DNA of 64,000 nucleotides from assembly GCF_002812125.1 (NCBI RefSeq), contig NZ_NPDQ01000003.1, forward strand, positions 372,001-436,000. The letters are read 5' to 3'. The DNA comes from Leptospira brenneri. Its GTDB lineage: Bacteria; Spirochaetota; Leptospiria; Leptospirales; Leptospiraceae. The notes beneath the pieces were generated by a model. It saw only the letters and a list, made by a program, of their open reading frames with translations. It had not been told where the DNA came from and did no database searches. Made by a program: the position numbers and the translations under genes. Positions 8,675-16,635 of the stretch are shown one piece after another (position 1 is the first letter of the stretch; the number at the start of each line of letters is the position of its first letter).

Positions 8675-10077
8675 CAATCTTCTGGGTTCAAAACCTTAAT
8701 AGGTCCTTTTAGGGAAGATTCTAAAACCTTCGGACCAACAACGGTCACAATGAGTTTGTCCGATTGGAAGTAGAGTTTTCCTACTCTCTTCAAATCATTA
8801 AGAGTCAACTGATCGATCTCTCTTCGGAAGTTCTGTAAATATCCCTCAGGCATATTATGATCACGCCTTCTTACTTCACTAGCAAGAGTTCTTTTATCAT
8901 CTTCAAATTGAAATACAAACTGATTGATAATCGCATTCTTTGCTCGGACAAGTTCTTCTTCGGTCAGTGAATCAATGATTTTTGGTTGGATGAGCTCTTG
9001 CATCAGAGAAAGAACTTCCTTGGCTGATTCCGTTTTGGTCATGGCAAAAAACTGAATGGTTCCGTAGTTTTCTTGAAAATCGGTATTACTACCTGCCGAG
9101 TAAGCAAGGCCCCTATTGTTTCGAATTTCTCTCATATAATAGGAGTTAAATCCCCCTGCCCCAATGATATAATTCAAAACCTGGATGGCATAAAAATCGG
9201 GATGATTGTGTTCAGGCAAAACTCCCAACATAGAAATGAATGTTTGGTTGACATCCTTCACTACCAAACGAATTTCTTTTCCTTCCTTTTTTACATTTTC
9301 AGAGAGTAAAGAAGGAGTGATTATTTCAGATTCTAGTTTTTTAGATCCTTCTAATAAACTTGGGAAAAAACTTTCCCAGGCCTTCAAATCATAATCACCA
9401 GTCACAAGAAACCTACGTTTTGGCTCCTCTAAAATCTCTTTTTGAAACTCGGTAAGATCCGAAAGCTGCAAAGATTCCAAACCGGAAATTTTCATCGAAG
9501 TACCGGCTATGGTAGCACGAAAGAGTGCTTCTTTTGCTTTCCTTGATCCAAGGGCAGTAGGATTATCGTTTCTTCGTTTGATCTCTTCAGTGAGTTTCCC
9601 TTTTGTGGTCATCACAAGTGATTCCTCTAAATGTGGTGCCGTAAAAAAGGATTTGATGACCGGTAAAACTTCTTTCTCTGTAGATTTTAGATAAGCGATA
9701 CTAAATACTGTTTTTTCATAATCAATCGAAACAGAAAACGAAGCTCCGTAAAACTCCAATGTTTCGAGAAACTTTTCTTTGGGAAAAGTCGCAGAACCAG
9801 AGAGCTCCCAACTATCTTCTAAAAGTTTTGCCGTCTCAACCGCGCGTTTTCCTAAATGTTTTTTTCCATGATATACATAGATATCTGCATAAACAATGGG
9901 GAACTCAGCGTTTTTTAAAGAAAATATTTCTACACCAGACGACTGTTTCACGGAAGTAATTTTTGGAACTTCAAATTCTAAAGGTTTGAACTGTAAATCA
10001 CGAACAAACTCACCCATCTCCCTAGCAGAAAGACCCAAAAAACTAAAACCAATTAAAATTAAATAAATACGTTTCAT
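8674..10077 (-). CDS. M16 peptidase-family protein lacking the zinc motif
   Basis: 467 residues with a short signal peptide (IYLILIGFSFLGLSA). The overall M16 fold is recognisable from the second half (FNSYYMREIRNNRGLAYSAGS, then SLMQEL and NAIINQF). At the place where active members carry HxxEH, this protein has ETAKLLEDSW, so both histidines are gone. M16 proteases commonly act as a pair of one active and one inactive subunit, and the neighbouring gene supplies the active one. Location is probably periplasmic. Its start overlaps the stop of the active partner (ATGA). Confidence 0.88.
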   Translation of the reverse strand: MKRIYLILIGFSFLGLSAREMGEFVRDLQFKPLEFEVPKITSVKQSSGVEIFSLKNAEFPIVYADIYVYHGKKHLGKRAVETAKLLEDSWELSGSATFPKEKFLETLEFYGASFSVSIDYEKTVFSIAYLKSTEKEVLPVIKSFFTAPHLEESLVMTTKGKLTEEIKRRNDNPTALGSRKAKEALFRATIAGTSMKISGLESLQLSDLTEFQKEILEEPKRRFLVTGDYDLKAWESFFPSLLEGSKKLESEIITPSLLSENVKKEGKEIRLVVKDVNQTFISMLGVLPEHNHPDFYAIQVLNYIIGAGGFNSYYMREIRNNRGLAYSAGSNTDFQENYGTIQFFAMTKTESAKEVLSLMQELIQPKIIDSLTEEELVRAKNAIINQFVFQFEDDKRTLASEVRRRDHNMPEGYLQNFRREIDQLTLNDLKRVGKLYFQSDKLIVTVVGPKVLESSLKGPIKVLNPED

Positions 10078-11624
10078 TCTGATTTTTTCCTTACATCTTC
10101 CAATACACCAACAACCACCCTATCTTTTGAAAGATAAGTAGGAATTAGAGTTTGAATGTCTTTGGATGAAGTTTTCATAATCGAAGAATATTGCCGGAAA
10201 AGCCCAGTCCAATCCCCATATAACAGTTGATAGTAACTAAGAAGGTCCGCAATACTTGCATTTTCATCCAAAGTTTTGATAAAGTCAGAAACCATTTGGT
10301 TTTTCACTTTATCAAGTTCCTCTGCGGGAATTCCATTTTCTTTGATTTTTGTTATTTCTTCCCAAATGATTTTTTCGATTGTTTCTGGTTTTGCGTCTTC
10401 TTTTGGTTTCACAAAAAATACAAAATAGTTTTGGTATCTTTCTCCTGGATAACCGTTGGCTGCCCCCACACTGAGAGCTAGTTTCTCTTCTAATACAAGT
10501 CGTTTGTATAACCTAGAACCCGTTCCCGCAGTGAGGACTGTGGACAAAACATCAAAGGAAGAATTGTCTTTATGAGGATAAGGAGGTTTTAAAAAACCCA
10601 TCATCATCTGGCTTCCCGAAGGATGATACACTTTGAACCTTTTTTCACCAGGAAAAGATTTTTCTTCCACTTTATAGGTTGGTCTTGGTTTTCCTGGTTT
10701 TAAATCAGAAAAATATTTACGAATGATGGTTTCTGTTTCTGCAAAATCAAATTGTCCCACAACAGAAATGACCATACGATCGGGAGTGTAATGTTTTTGA
10801 AAAAATGCTTTGGTATCTTCTATTTTTAAAAAAGGAAGGCCGGTGGAATAACCAATCACAGGTTTTCTGTAAGGATGACTTTCGAAAGCGATCGAAAAAA
10901 ACTTCTCACGAAGGACACCCGCACCACTATCATCAGTTCTCATTCTACGTTCTTCAATGACAACATCTCTTTCTGTATAGTATTCTCGTAAGATTGGGTG
11001 TTTCAAACGATCGGACTCAATTTTGGCCCAAACTTCTATCCGGTTATTGGGAAGTTGGATTTGGTAGTTGGTAACATCTTGTGAAGTATAGGCATTGAAT
11101 CCAACCTCACCATTTTGTTCATAAATATAAGAATCTTCGTTTTTTACGATAAACTCATCTTGTAATTGGATGAGGTTTTTTAATCGGCGCTCTAAAGTAT
11201 CTTTTTCCTCTTGTAAAGAAGGAGGAATCGTTTCTCCGCGCGTTGTGAGATCGCGAATTTTAAGTTTCAGATCATCGAGTTCAGTTCCCCAAACTTCAAT
11301 TTGTTTTTGGTATTTTTCTTCTTTTGCAAAATCAGTGGTGCCCACTGTTTTGGTTCCTTTAAAAAGCATATGTTCCAAAAGGTGAGCAGTTCCTGCTTCT
11401 TCCGGTGTTTCGTCCACAGCACCTACAAGGAATTTAATGTACAAGGCTACAGTTGGAGAAGTTCCCCGTTTCATCATCACAACCGTGAGTCCATTGTCCA
11501 AACGAATGGTCTTTATCTTTTCTCGGAACTGAGATTCAGATGTCCCAAAGAATTGGTCCTGGGAAAAAACTGGCAAAATTTGTAGTAGGAAACAAAGGAA
11601 AAAGATTCGTAATTTCGACATCAT
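10074..11624 (-). CDS. M16 family zinc peptidase, active subunit
   Basis: 516 residues with a signal peptide (FFLCFLLQILPVFS). The inverted zinc motif HLLEHM lies at 81-86 (His81, Glu84, His85), and the third ligand is probably the glutamate of AKIESDRLKHP. A charged, coiled-coil-like insert follows (about 105-150). The C-terminal half has GTGSRLYKRLVLEEKLALS, the usual second-domain signature. It probably degrades peptides in the periplasm together with the inactive partner. It begins the operon; its start codon is 21 bases from the divergent lipoprotein gene, so that gene's promoter must lie within this coding region or the reverse. Confidence 0.92.
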   Translation of the reverse strand: MMSKLRIFFLCFLLQILPVFSQDQFFGTSESQFREKIKTIRLDNGLTVVMMKRGTSPTVALYIKFLVGAVDETPEEAGTAHLLEHMLFKGTKTVGTTDFAKEEKYQKQIEVWGTELDDLKLKIRDLTTRGETIPPSLQEEKDTLERRLKNLIQLQDEFIVKNEDSYIYEQNGEVGFNAYTSQDVTNYQIQLPNNRIEVWAKIESDRLKHPILREYYTERDVVIEERRMRTDDSGAGVLREKFFSIAFESHPYRKPVIGYSTGLPFLKIEDTKAFFQKHYTPDRMVISVVGQFDFAETETIIRKYFSDLKPGKPRPTYKVEEKSFPGEKRFKVYHPSGSQMMMGFLKPPYPHKDNSSFDVLSTVLTAGTGSRLYKRLVLEEKLALSVGAANGYPGERYQNYFVFFVKPKEDAKPETIEKIIWEEITKIKENGIPAEELDKVKNQMVSDFIKTLDENASIADLLSYYQLLYGDWTGLFRQYSSIMKTSSKDIQTLIPTYLSKDRVVVGVLEDVRKKSE

Positions 11625-11645
11625 CTACTAGTCTTGAAGTTGGAA

Positions 11646-12341
11646 ATGGTTCGTAAACTTCTAATTTTAAGCTTCTTTTGTTCATGCCGCCTCTTCACCA
11701 TTGCAGATCCCAATTATGTGGAACGAGCTCTTCTCAATGAAACGGATGAAGGATTCATTTCACGGGAATTCTTCCAAATCAAAGTAGAAATTCCAGTTAC
11801 TTACAAAGAACTCTCTGGAGTCGAAAGGCGAGAAGATTGTAAACGAAGGGCCTTTGTGGAAAGAGAGAGATTGACTTTGCCCTACCTTGTCAAGATCCAA
11901 AGGCAAAAACATAAATTTGGTGAAGGATTTAACGAATATGCAAAGTCCTTGGAAGGAAAGGATAGAGAAACTAGGTTACTGAGTAATGCCCCTCAAAATC
12001 CAACAGCAGCCACTAGCGGAACGACTACCACCACAACCACACCAGGATCCACGACCACTTTACCAAGCCAACTCACCACCCAAGGGCAAATCGCTACAAA
12101 TTCCTTACAAACACAACAAGGCTCTGGACAAAACCTAGGCGAAGTTAGGGGGAATCCCCAAGAGCCAAAAGAAAACATGATTGAAAACACACATAACTTC
12201 GGATGGTTCTTTGAAGGCCTTACGCTTTACAAAGAAGATTACACCGATCGCACAAAATGTGCTTTCCTATTCCGCAACATCCAACCTAAATTAATGGAAC
12301 GTGTGGAGACAACTCCGCTCCCAGAACCTAGGAAACTGTAA
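11646..12341 (+). CDS. Putative lipoprotein with threonine-rich linker
   Basis: 231 residues from ATG 11646; an in-frame TTG at 11634 is possible. The N-terminus (VRKLLILSFFCSC) is a signal peptide ending in a lipobox-like cysteine. A folded part (GFISREFFQIKVEIPV) is followed by a Thr/Ser/Gln-rich linker (TSGTTTTTTTPGSTTT) and a second folded part (GWFFEGLTLY; CAFLFRNIQ). The pattern EGFxSxxxFQxxV and the final FLFRNIQPKLMERV also occur in the next gene, so the two appear paralogous. Function unknown. Confidence 0.7.
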   Translation: MVRKLLILSFFCSCRLFTIADPNYVERALLNETDEGFISREFFQIKVEIPVTYKELSGVERREDCKRRAFVERERLTLPYLVKIQRQKHKFGEGFNEYAKSLEGKDRETRLLSNAPQNPTAATSGTTTTTTTPGSTTTLPSQLTTQGQIATNSLQTQQGSGQNLGEVRGNPQEPKENMIENTHNFGWFFEGLTLYKEDYTDRTKCAFLFRNIQPKLMERVETTPLPEPRKL

Positions 12342-12770
12342 ATGAACAAAACAATATCAAGGATGATCCTTTCTTTTGCCATTCTCACTCTTGTTTGGAA
12401 TTGTAAGTCCAAAGAAACTAAAGAAGTCTCGCAACCTAAAGATTCAGAAAACGAAGTGATTCTTGAATTTACGAAAGCCAAGGAAGGTTTTCTTTCTGAG
12501 TCTTTATTCCAAGTAGCCGTATCAAGTGTACTCGAAACTGAATCTGGAAGAATCGAGGAAGCAAAAACCATTGCGGAACAAAAATCTCTGAACTTATTAA
12601 AAACTTATACCATACCAAATCTTTCTGATAAAGGAAGAAAAGAACTCAGAGATATTTCCAAAGAAGGAAAGATTGTGGATAAAAACGTTTCTGTTGGTGG
12701 AAGGTATTTTTTCTTATACCAAATCCAAAAATCCAACTTGAAACGTCTTGTTACTAAAGACTTAGAATGA
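12342..12770 (+). CDS. Putative lipoprotein, paralogue of the preceding gene
   Basis: 142 residues. The signal peptide has a spirochaete-type lipobox, LTLVWNC, with the lipidated cysteine at about residue 21. The mature part resembles LPP20-like lipoproteins in layout: a beta strand (GFLSESLFQVAV), a helix of alanine and glutamine residues (EEAKTIAEQKSLNLL), then YFFLYQIQ. The ATG directly follows the stop of the preceding gene (TAAATG), so they are coupled. The two-gene unit is convergent with the lipoprotein at 12786. Confidence 0.7.
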   Translation: MNKTISRMILSFAILTLVWNCKSKETKEVSQPKDSENEVILEFTKAKEGFLSESLFQVAVSSVLETESGRIEEAKTIAEQKSLNLLKTYTIPNLSDKGRKELRDISKEGKIVDKNVSVGGRYFFLYQIQKSNLKRLVTKDLE

Positions 12771-12785
12771 ACTTCAAATTTCTAA

Positions 12786-13214
12786 TTAGATAGAAAACGA
12801 TTTGTTTACCTTAGCGGGAATACAAATGTTTTTCACAAAATTACAATAAAACAATTTAGCATCTAGTTGCAATTTACCCTTACCTTCTACTTGGAAGGTT
12901 AAGGGTTTAAGATATTCAAAGTATTCTGGTTTTTTGGGATGGACTGGTCCTTTTAGTTTTAAATCAGCATTTAAAACTTTTAAACCATCCGCACCTGACA
13001 GAAGTAAACGGTGTGGCGCTTCCATTTGAAATCCAAAGTCTTTTGGTAAAAATAATTCTAACTCATATTTCCCTGCTGCCTTCTGTTTGACAGAAATTTC
13101 AATGGGATGCGATTCTAAGGAATCAGCTTTTAATTCACTGGCTGAATCATAACAACCTACAAGTCCCAAAGAAACCAAAAGAGAAAGTAAGGCAAAAGTT
13201 CGAATTTGTTTCAT
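12786..13214 (-). CDS. Putative lipoprotein, possibly DsbD N-terminal-like
   Basis: 142 residues from ATG 13214, chosen because it gives a signal peptide and lipobox (LLSLLVSLGLVGC). A longer frame to 13334 would run into the methyltransferase gene. The mature part is beta-rich and ends with KLFYCNFVKNICIPA, two cysteines seven residues apart. That ending resembles the final strand of the DsbD alpha domain, which receives electrons in periplasmic disulfide exchange. The resemblance is short and I infer it from pattern only. It follows the DNA methyltransferase gene by 13 bases. Confidence 0.65.
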   Translation of the reverse strand: MKQIRTFALLSLLVSLGLVGCYDSASELKADSLESHPIEISVKQKAAGKYELELFLPKDFGFQMEAPHRLLLSGADGLKVLNADLKLKGPVHPKKPEYFEYLKPLTFQVEGKGKLQLDAKLFYCNFVKNICIPAKVNKSFSI

Positions 13215-13227
13215 ACAAAGATTAGAC

Positions 13228-14385
13228 TTACAAAACTTTTCGTAAAACCACACATCGGTTGGAATTTGTGCCTTTTTCGTTATTGGAAACTTGCCAACAA
13301 TTAGAAAGTTTCGTAAAACTTTGGGTATGGACATAGGTTTTATTCCAAGTAAGTCCCGTTCCTTCCGCCATCCTCACCACGTCTTCATCCAAATAAAGAA
13401 TGGAATTTCCTTTTTTCACCTCACCCACTTCCATCACCATATAGGCCCCTTTTTTCAGAACCCTTGCTGATTCCTTTAAAGTTGAACGGATGAATTCATT
13501 CCAGTCATTCAGATTGCTGAAGATACTGAGTTTTCTATCTTTTGACTTCCTGATGTCAAGAAACCAGTGGCGTAACCAATTGTCTCCTTCGTAATCCACT
13601 TTATCAAGAAACGGGGGTGAAGTCACAATTAAATCCACAGATTCTGAATCCAAATTAGGAACCGAGTTCGCCGAATTCAGTGAATACAAATTGTTTTTCG
13701 AAAATTCATGATAGAACGGTGGAATGGGCATCGCCAAATCTCGTTTCATCTTTTGATAGATTCGAGGTTTGATGGGACGGTAGTCTGGAGTTTGGCCACG
13801 TTTGATATTATTCTTGGCTTGTGCTTCCGGCGGAATCGATACTTGAGGGAAAGTATAAACGGAAAAGAAACCAGTACTATGTCCATGGAGTCTAGACAAT
13901 GCAATGAGAGAAATGAATTTCATCTCTACTGAAAAATCCTCCGCCATATATTTCTTTAGGTTTTTAATTTCTCTTAAAGTTCTAGGATGAAAAAAAGGAA
14001 GAAGATTGATATCAAACGGATCATCTTCCACTTCTTTATCTAAATCCAAAGAGTTTAATTTTTTTTCTAGATCTTCAAGTTTAGGAACATATTGCCTAGC
14101 ACTGGCAAGAAAAATAGACAAAGGATGGATATCGTTATGAACGGCAACATGGCCTTCGATATTTGCTTGGATGGCAGTGGTTCCCCTACCACCAAACGGA
14201 TCATATACGACCCTATTTTTCTTTTTTAAGAATTCCTTCATAAAAAAAGAAGGAAGTTCTGGTTTAAATGATGCTCTATAACTTACGGTATGATGAATGG
14301 AATGTCCTTGACGTTGTTTTGCAGTCCAAAACTCACCAAATACAATTTTTTCCGAATCCTTTAATAATCTGCCTGCTCCTGCCAT
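13228..14385 (-). CDS. DNA methyltransferase (N4-cytosine or N6-adenine type), apparently solitary
   Basis: 385 residues from ATG 14385; GAGGAGG precedes it by 12 bases, and an upstream TTG at 14394 is possible. The SAM motif DPFGGRGTT (62-70) comes first and the catalytic motif TSPPF (around 257) later, the alpha/gamma-like order rather than the beta order. The C-terminal part has MVMEVGEV and [18 protein letters not shown] and TSPPY motifs are typical of enzymes methylating exocyclic amino groups. No restriction endonuclease gene is adjacent, so an epigenetic or housekeeping role is more likely than restriction. Its specificity cannot be read from the sequence. Confidence 0.85.
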   Translation of the reverse strand: MAGAGRLLKDSEKIVFGEFWTAKQRQGHSIHHTVSYRASFKPELPSFFMKEFLKKKNRVVYDPFGGRGTTAIQANIEGHVAVHNDIHPLSIFLASARQYVPKLEDLEKKLNSLDLDKEVEDDPFDINLLPFFHPRTLREIKNLKKYMAEDFSVEMKFISLIALSRLHGHSTGFFSVYTFPQVSIPPEAQAKNNIKRGQTPDYRPIKPRIYQKMKRDLAMPIPPFYHEFSKNNLYSLNSANSVPNLDSESVDLIVTSPPFLDKVDYEGDNWLRHWFLDIRKSKDRKLSIFSNLNDWNEFIRSTLKESARVLKKGAYMVMEVGEVKKGNSILYLDEDVVRMAEGTGLTWNKTYVHTQSFTKLSNCWQVSNNEKGTNSNRCVVLRKVL

Positions 14386-14461
14386 CCTTTGCAAAAGCCT
14401 CCTCTCTCTTTATAGAAAGATCGGAGGAAAGGTGATCTTTAAGTTGGATTTTTATTAAAAC

Positions 14462-15418
14462 CTATGGGACATAGTCTTGATAATCAGGGAAGAAAGAAAG
14501 TATATCATTTTGAACTTCAGATTTAACAAGAACTTGGGAATTCCCTCTTTCGTCCAAATAACTAATGCTATGTGCATGCAAAAGTTGACGATGGAACCCA
14601 AGTTCCTTCAGTAAAACATCACTCAAACCAGACTGAACAAAATCCAAAAACATGGTTTCTCTTGGGCCATATAGTTTATCACCCAAAATGGGAAATCCTA
14701 AATAGAGAAGGCTTACACGTATTTGATGGATCCTACCTGTAATCGGGCGCACGAGCACCAAACTAATATTTTGCGAATCGTTATAAGAGAGAGGAAGGAA
14801 ATTTGTAGAAACAGATTTGGCTTCTGAAAAATCATAAGGAGAGAATTTCATTTTTTTACGGATGGCCGAATCTAAATCTTTTCCGATAAACCCTTCTAAA
14901 CAAACTTCCTTCTCAAATCGCCCTCGCACCACGGCCAAATATTCTTTTCTCACTTCTCGTGATTCAAATTTCTTTTGTAACCAAGTTCGACTCTCCTCTG
15001 TTTTGGCAAAAATCACGATCCCTGAAGTTTCCCGGTCGAGTCTATGTACGGGAATCACAGTAGGATAAACCATCTCCAACAGATTCAGGAGGGTTCGGGT
15101 GCGATACCTTCCGGCAGGATGCATGGGTAAATTTGCTGGTTTATCAATAAAGAGAAACTCTTCTGTTTCCTTTAAAATTTTATAATTTGTATCTACTTCC
15201 GGCTCCTGGATCCTACCGGGAATTGGTTCGTAGGTGACAGTATCCCCTTCTGAAAGAACCAAATCTGCCTTTGCAATCTTTCCCTGGACTTTGACACGAT
15301 TCTCTTCGAGTAAAAAAATCCACTCGGGAGGGCTATGGTAAGGAAACTTGGTCGTGAGAAACTCAAATACAGTTTTACCCGTAAAAGGATAACGAATGAG
15401 TGAGTGATAAGCACTCAT
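14462..15418 (-). CDS. RluA-family pseudouridine synthase
   Basis: 318 residues. The N-terminal S4-like RNA-binding segment (LEENRVKVQGKIAKADLVLSEGD, about 35-60) is followed by the catalytic domain with HRLDRETSGIVIFAK, in which the aspartate is catalytic, and later RPITGRIHQIRVSLLYLGFPILGD. This arrangement is that of RluC/RluD enzymes, which convert uridine to pseudouridine in 23S rRNA or tRNA. Which position it modifies is not determinable. It lies 3 bases after the PilZ-type gene. Confidence 0.92.
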   Translation of the reverse strand: MSAYHSLIRYPFTGKTVFEFLTTKFPYHSPPEWIFLLEENRVKVQGKIAKADLVLSEGDTVTYEPIPGRIQEPEVDTNYKILKETEEFLFIDKPANLPMHPAGRYRTRTLLNLLEMVYPTVIPVHRLDRETSGIVIFAKTEESRTWLQKKFESREVRKEYLAVVRGRFEKEVCLEGFIGKDLDSAIRKKMKFSPYDFSEAKSVSTNFLPLSYNDSQNISLVLVRPITGRIHQIRVSLLYLGFPILGDKLYGPRETMFLDFVQSGLSDVLLKELGFHRQLLHAHSISYLDERGNSQVLVKSEVQNDILSFFPDYQDYVP

Positions 15419-15421
15419 TGG

Positions 15422-16633
15422 TTAAGATTCAGGAAGGGGATTTTCGTCTAGAGGTTCTTCAAAAGAAGATCCAAAAGGATCCCCTGGTTCATCCACTGCA
15501 CCCACAACAAGCGTATCTTCTTCAGAAGAATCAGAGTCAACCGGAGTATCGGAAGGTTCAGAGGCAACCACGGTTTCTTCTTCTTTTCCGACATTGAGAA
15601 AGGCTTCTAAAACTTCTACGTCCTTTTCCGTTAGGTTATAGAACTGACAACCCACCCGGAAATTTGTTTCCTGGTTACGAATGTTTTTGATGATCCCACG
15701 AATGGTGACTCGTTTTCCAGCTTCCAAATTCAAATCGAAAAGAATGGTTCCATTCAAAGTTACTGATCTAGAAAAAGAACGAGAAGGAGCATGGATAAAA
15801 CTAATACCACCCATACTTAAATCCATCACCTGACAAACATCACGTGATTCCTGAAAAACCCCAGTATTAATGATATCACGACTAACAGCATTTGAAAAAG
15901 TTTGGATCTGCTTATAAATTTCCAAATCAAGAGGTTTTTCTGCCAATACTTGCACATAACCTAAATGTACATAACCTTTATATTTGATGGGGACGCAGAT
16001 TTCAGAAGTATAAGAATCACCAATTTTTGAACTATCGAAAATTCTCAAATACTCATCGAATGGAAAAAAATCGGGAGATGCAGTAGACTTTTCCTTACGA
16101 TCAATAATAAAAATATCTTTATCATAATGATGCATCAGCCTTAATCGGTTGTCCATCCGACCTGCAAAGAAAATAGAAGATAAAGGGAAGGCTTTTATTA
16201 ATTTTGTTCGGTATGCGAGAAGAATGGCATCTACCTTTTTATCATCAAAACCGATCGCTTTTGATACATCGTTTACGTTAATGATATTAGAAACCACCAT
16301 TCCTGTTTGGGTTTGGCTAGTGTCCACACGAGAACTCTGTCTGGTAGCTGCAGTGATTTGAATTTTAACAGGTGTTAGAATTTCAATTCCATTACCATCT
16401 CCACCAGCAACAATAAAATACGCCAAAAACTTACTACCATTGTGAACAACGGTAAGTATCCGATCCCTATTTGGAAACTTAAGATTGGTATTGATGATGA
16501 GAGCTTTGTTTTTTAAGGCAATAATTTTGACAGGATATTCATTCTCCGCATTGATAATGTAAGCAGGTAATTTACCAAATAAAGCGGTAATTACCTTCAG
16601 AATCCCTTCGGGGTCTTTGATTTCCTTATCCAT
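15422..16633 (-). CDS. PilZ-type domain protein (probable c-di-GMP effector)
   Basis: 403 residues from ATG 16633; the stop of the upstream fusion gene is 2 bases before it and GGTTGAG may serve as its binding site. The N-terminal two thirds hold beta-rich YcgR-like or degenerate PilZ folds. The C-terminal domain (about 270-375) has the PilZ motif DLSMGGISF and a following hydrophobic barrel (ITIRGIIKNIRNQETNFRVGCQF). An acidic tail (SSEEDTLVV..) ends it. I think it is the Leptospira family known as DUF1577, but that is from memory. The arginines of the RxxxR motif are not clearly placed (RDVCQ is the nearest), so c-di-GMP binding is uncertain. A GGDEF enzyme lies upstream in the same run. 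Confidence 0.72.
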   Translation of the reverse strand: MDKEIKDPEGILKVITALFGKLPAYIINAENEYPVKIIALKNKALIINTNLKFPNRDRILTVVHNGSKFLAYFIVAGGDGNGIEILTPVKIQITAATRQSSRVDTSQTQTGMVVSNIINVNDVSKAIGFDDKKVDAILLAYRTKLIKAFPLSSIFFAGRMDNRLRLMHHYDKDIFIIDRKEKSTASPDFFPFDEYLRIFDSSKIGDSYTSEICVPIKYKGYVHLGYVQVLAEKPLDLEIYKQIQTFSNAVSRDIINTGVFQESRDVCQVMDLSMGGISFIHAPSRSFSRSVTLNGTILFDLNLEAGKRVTIRGIIKNIRNQETNFRVGCQFYNLTEKDVEVLEAFLNVGKEEETVVASEPSDTPVDSDSSEEDTLVVGAVDEPGDPFGSSFEEPLDENPLPES

Positions 16634-16635
16634 AC

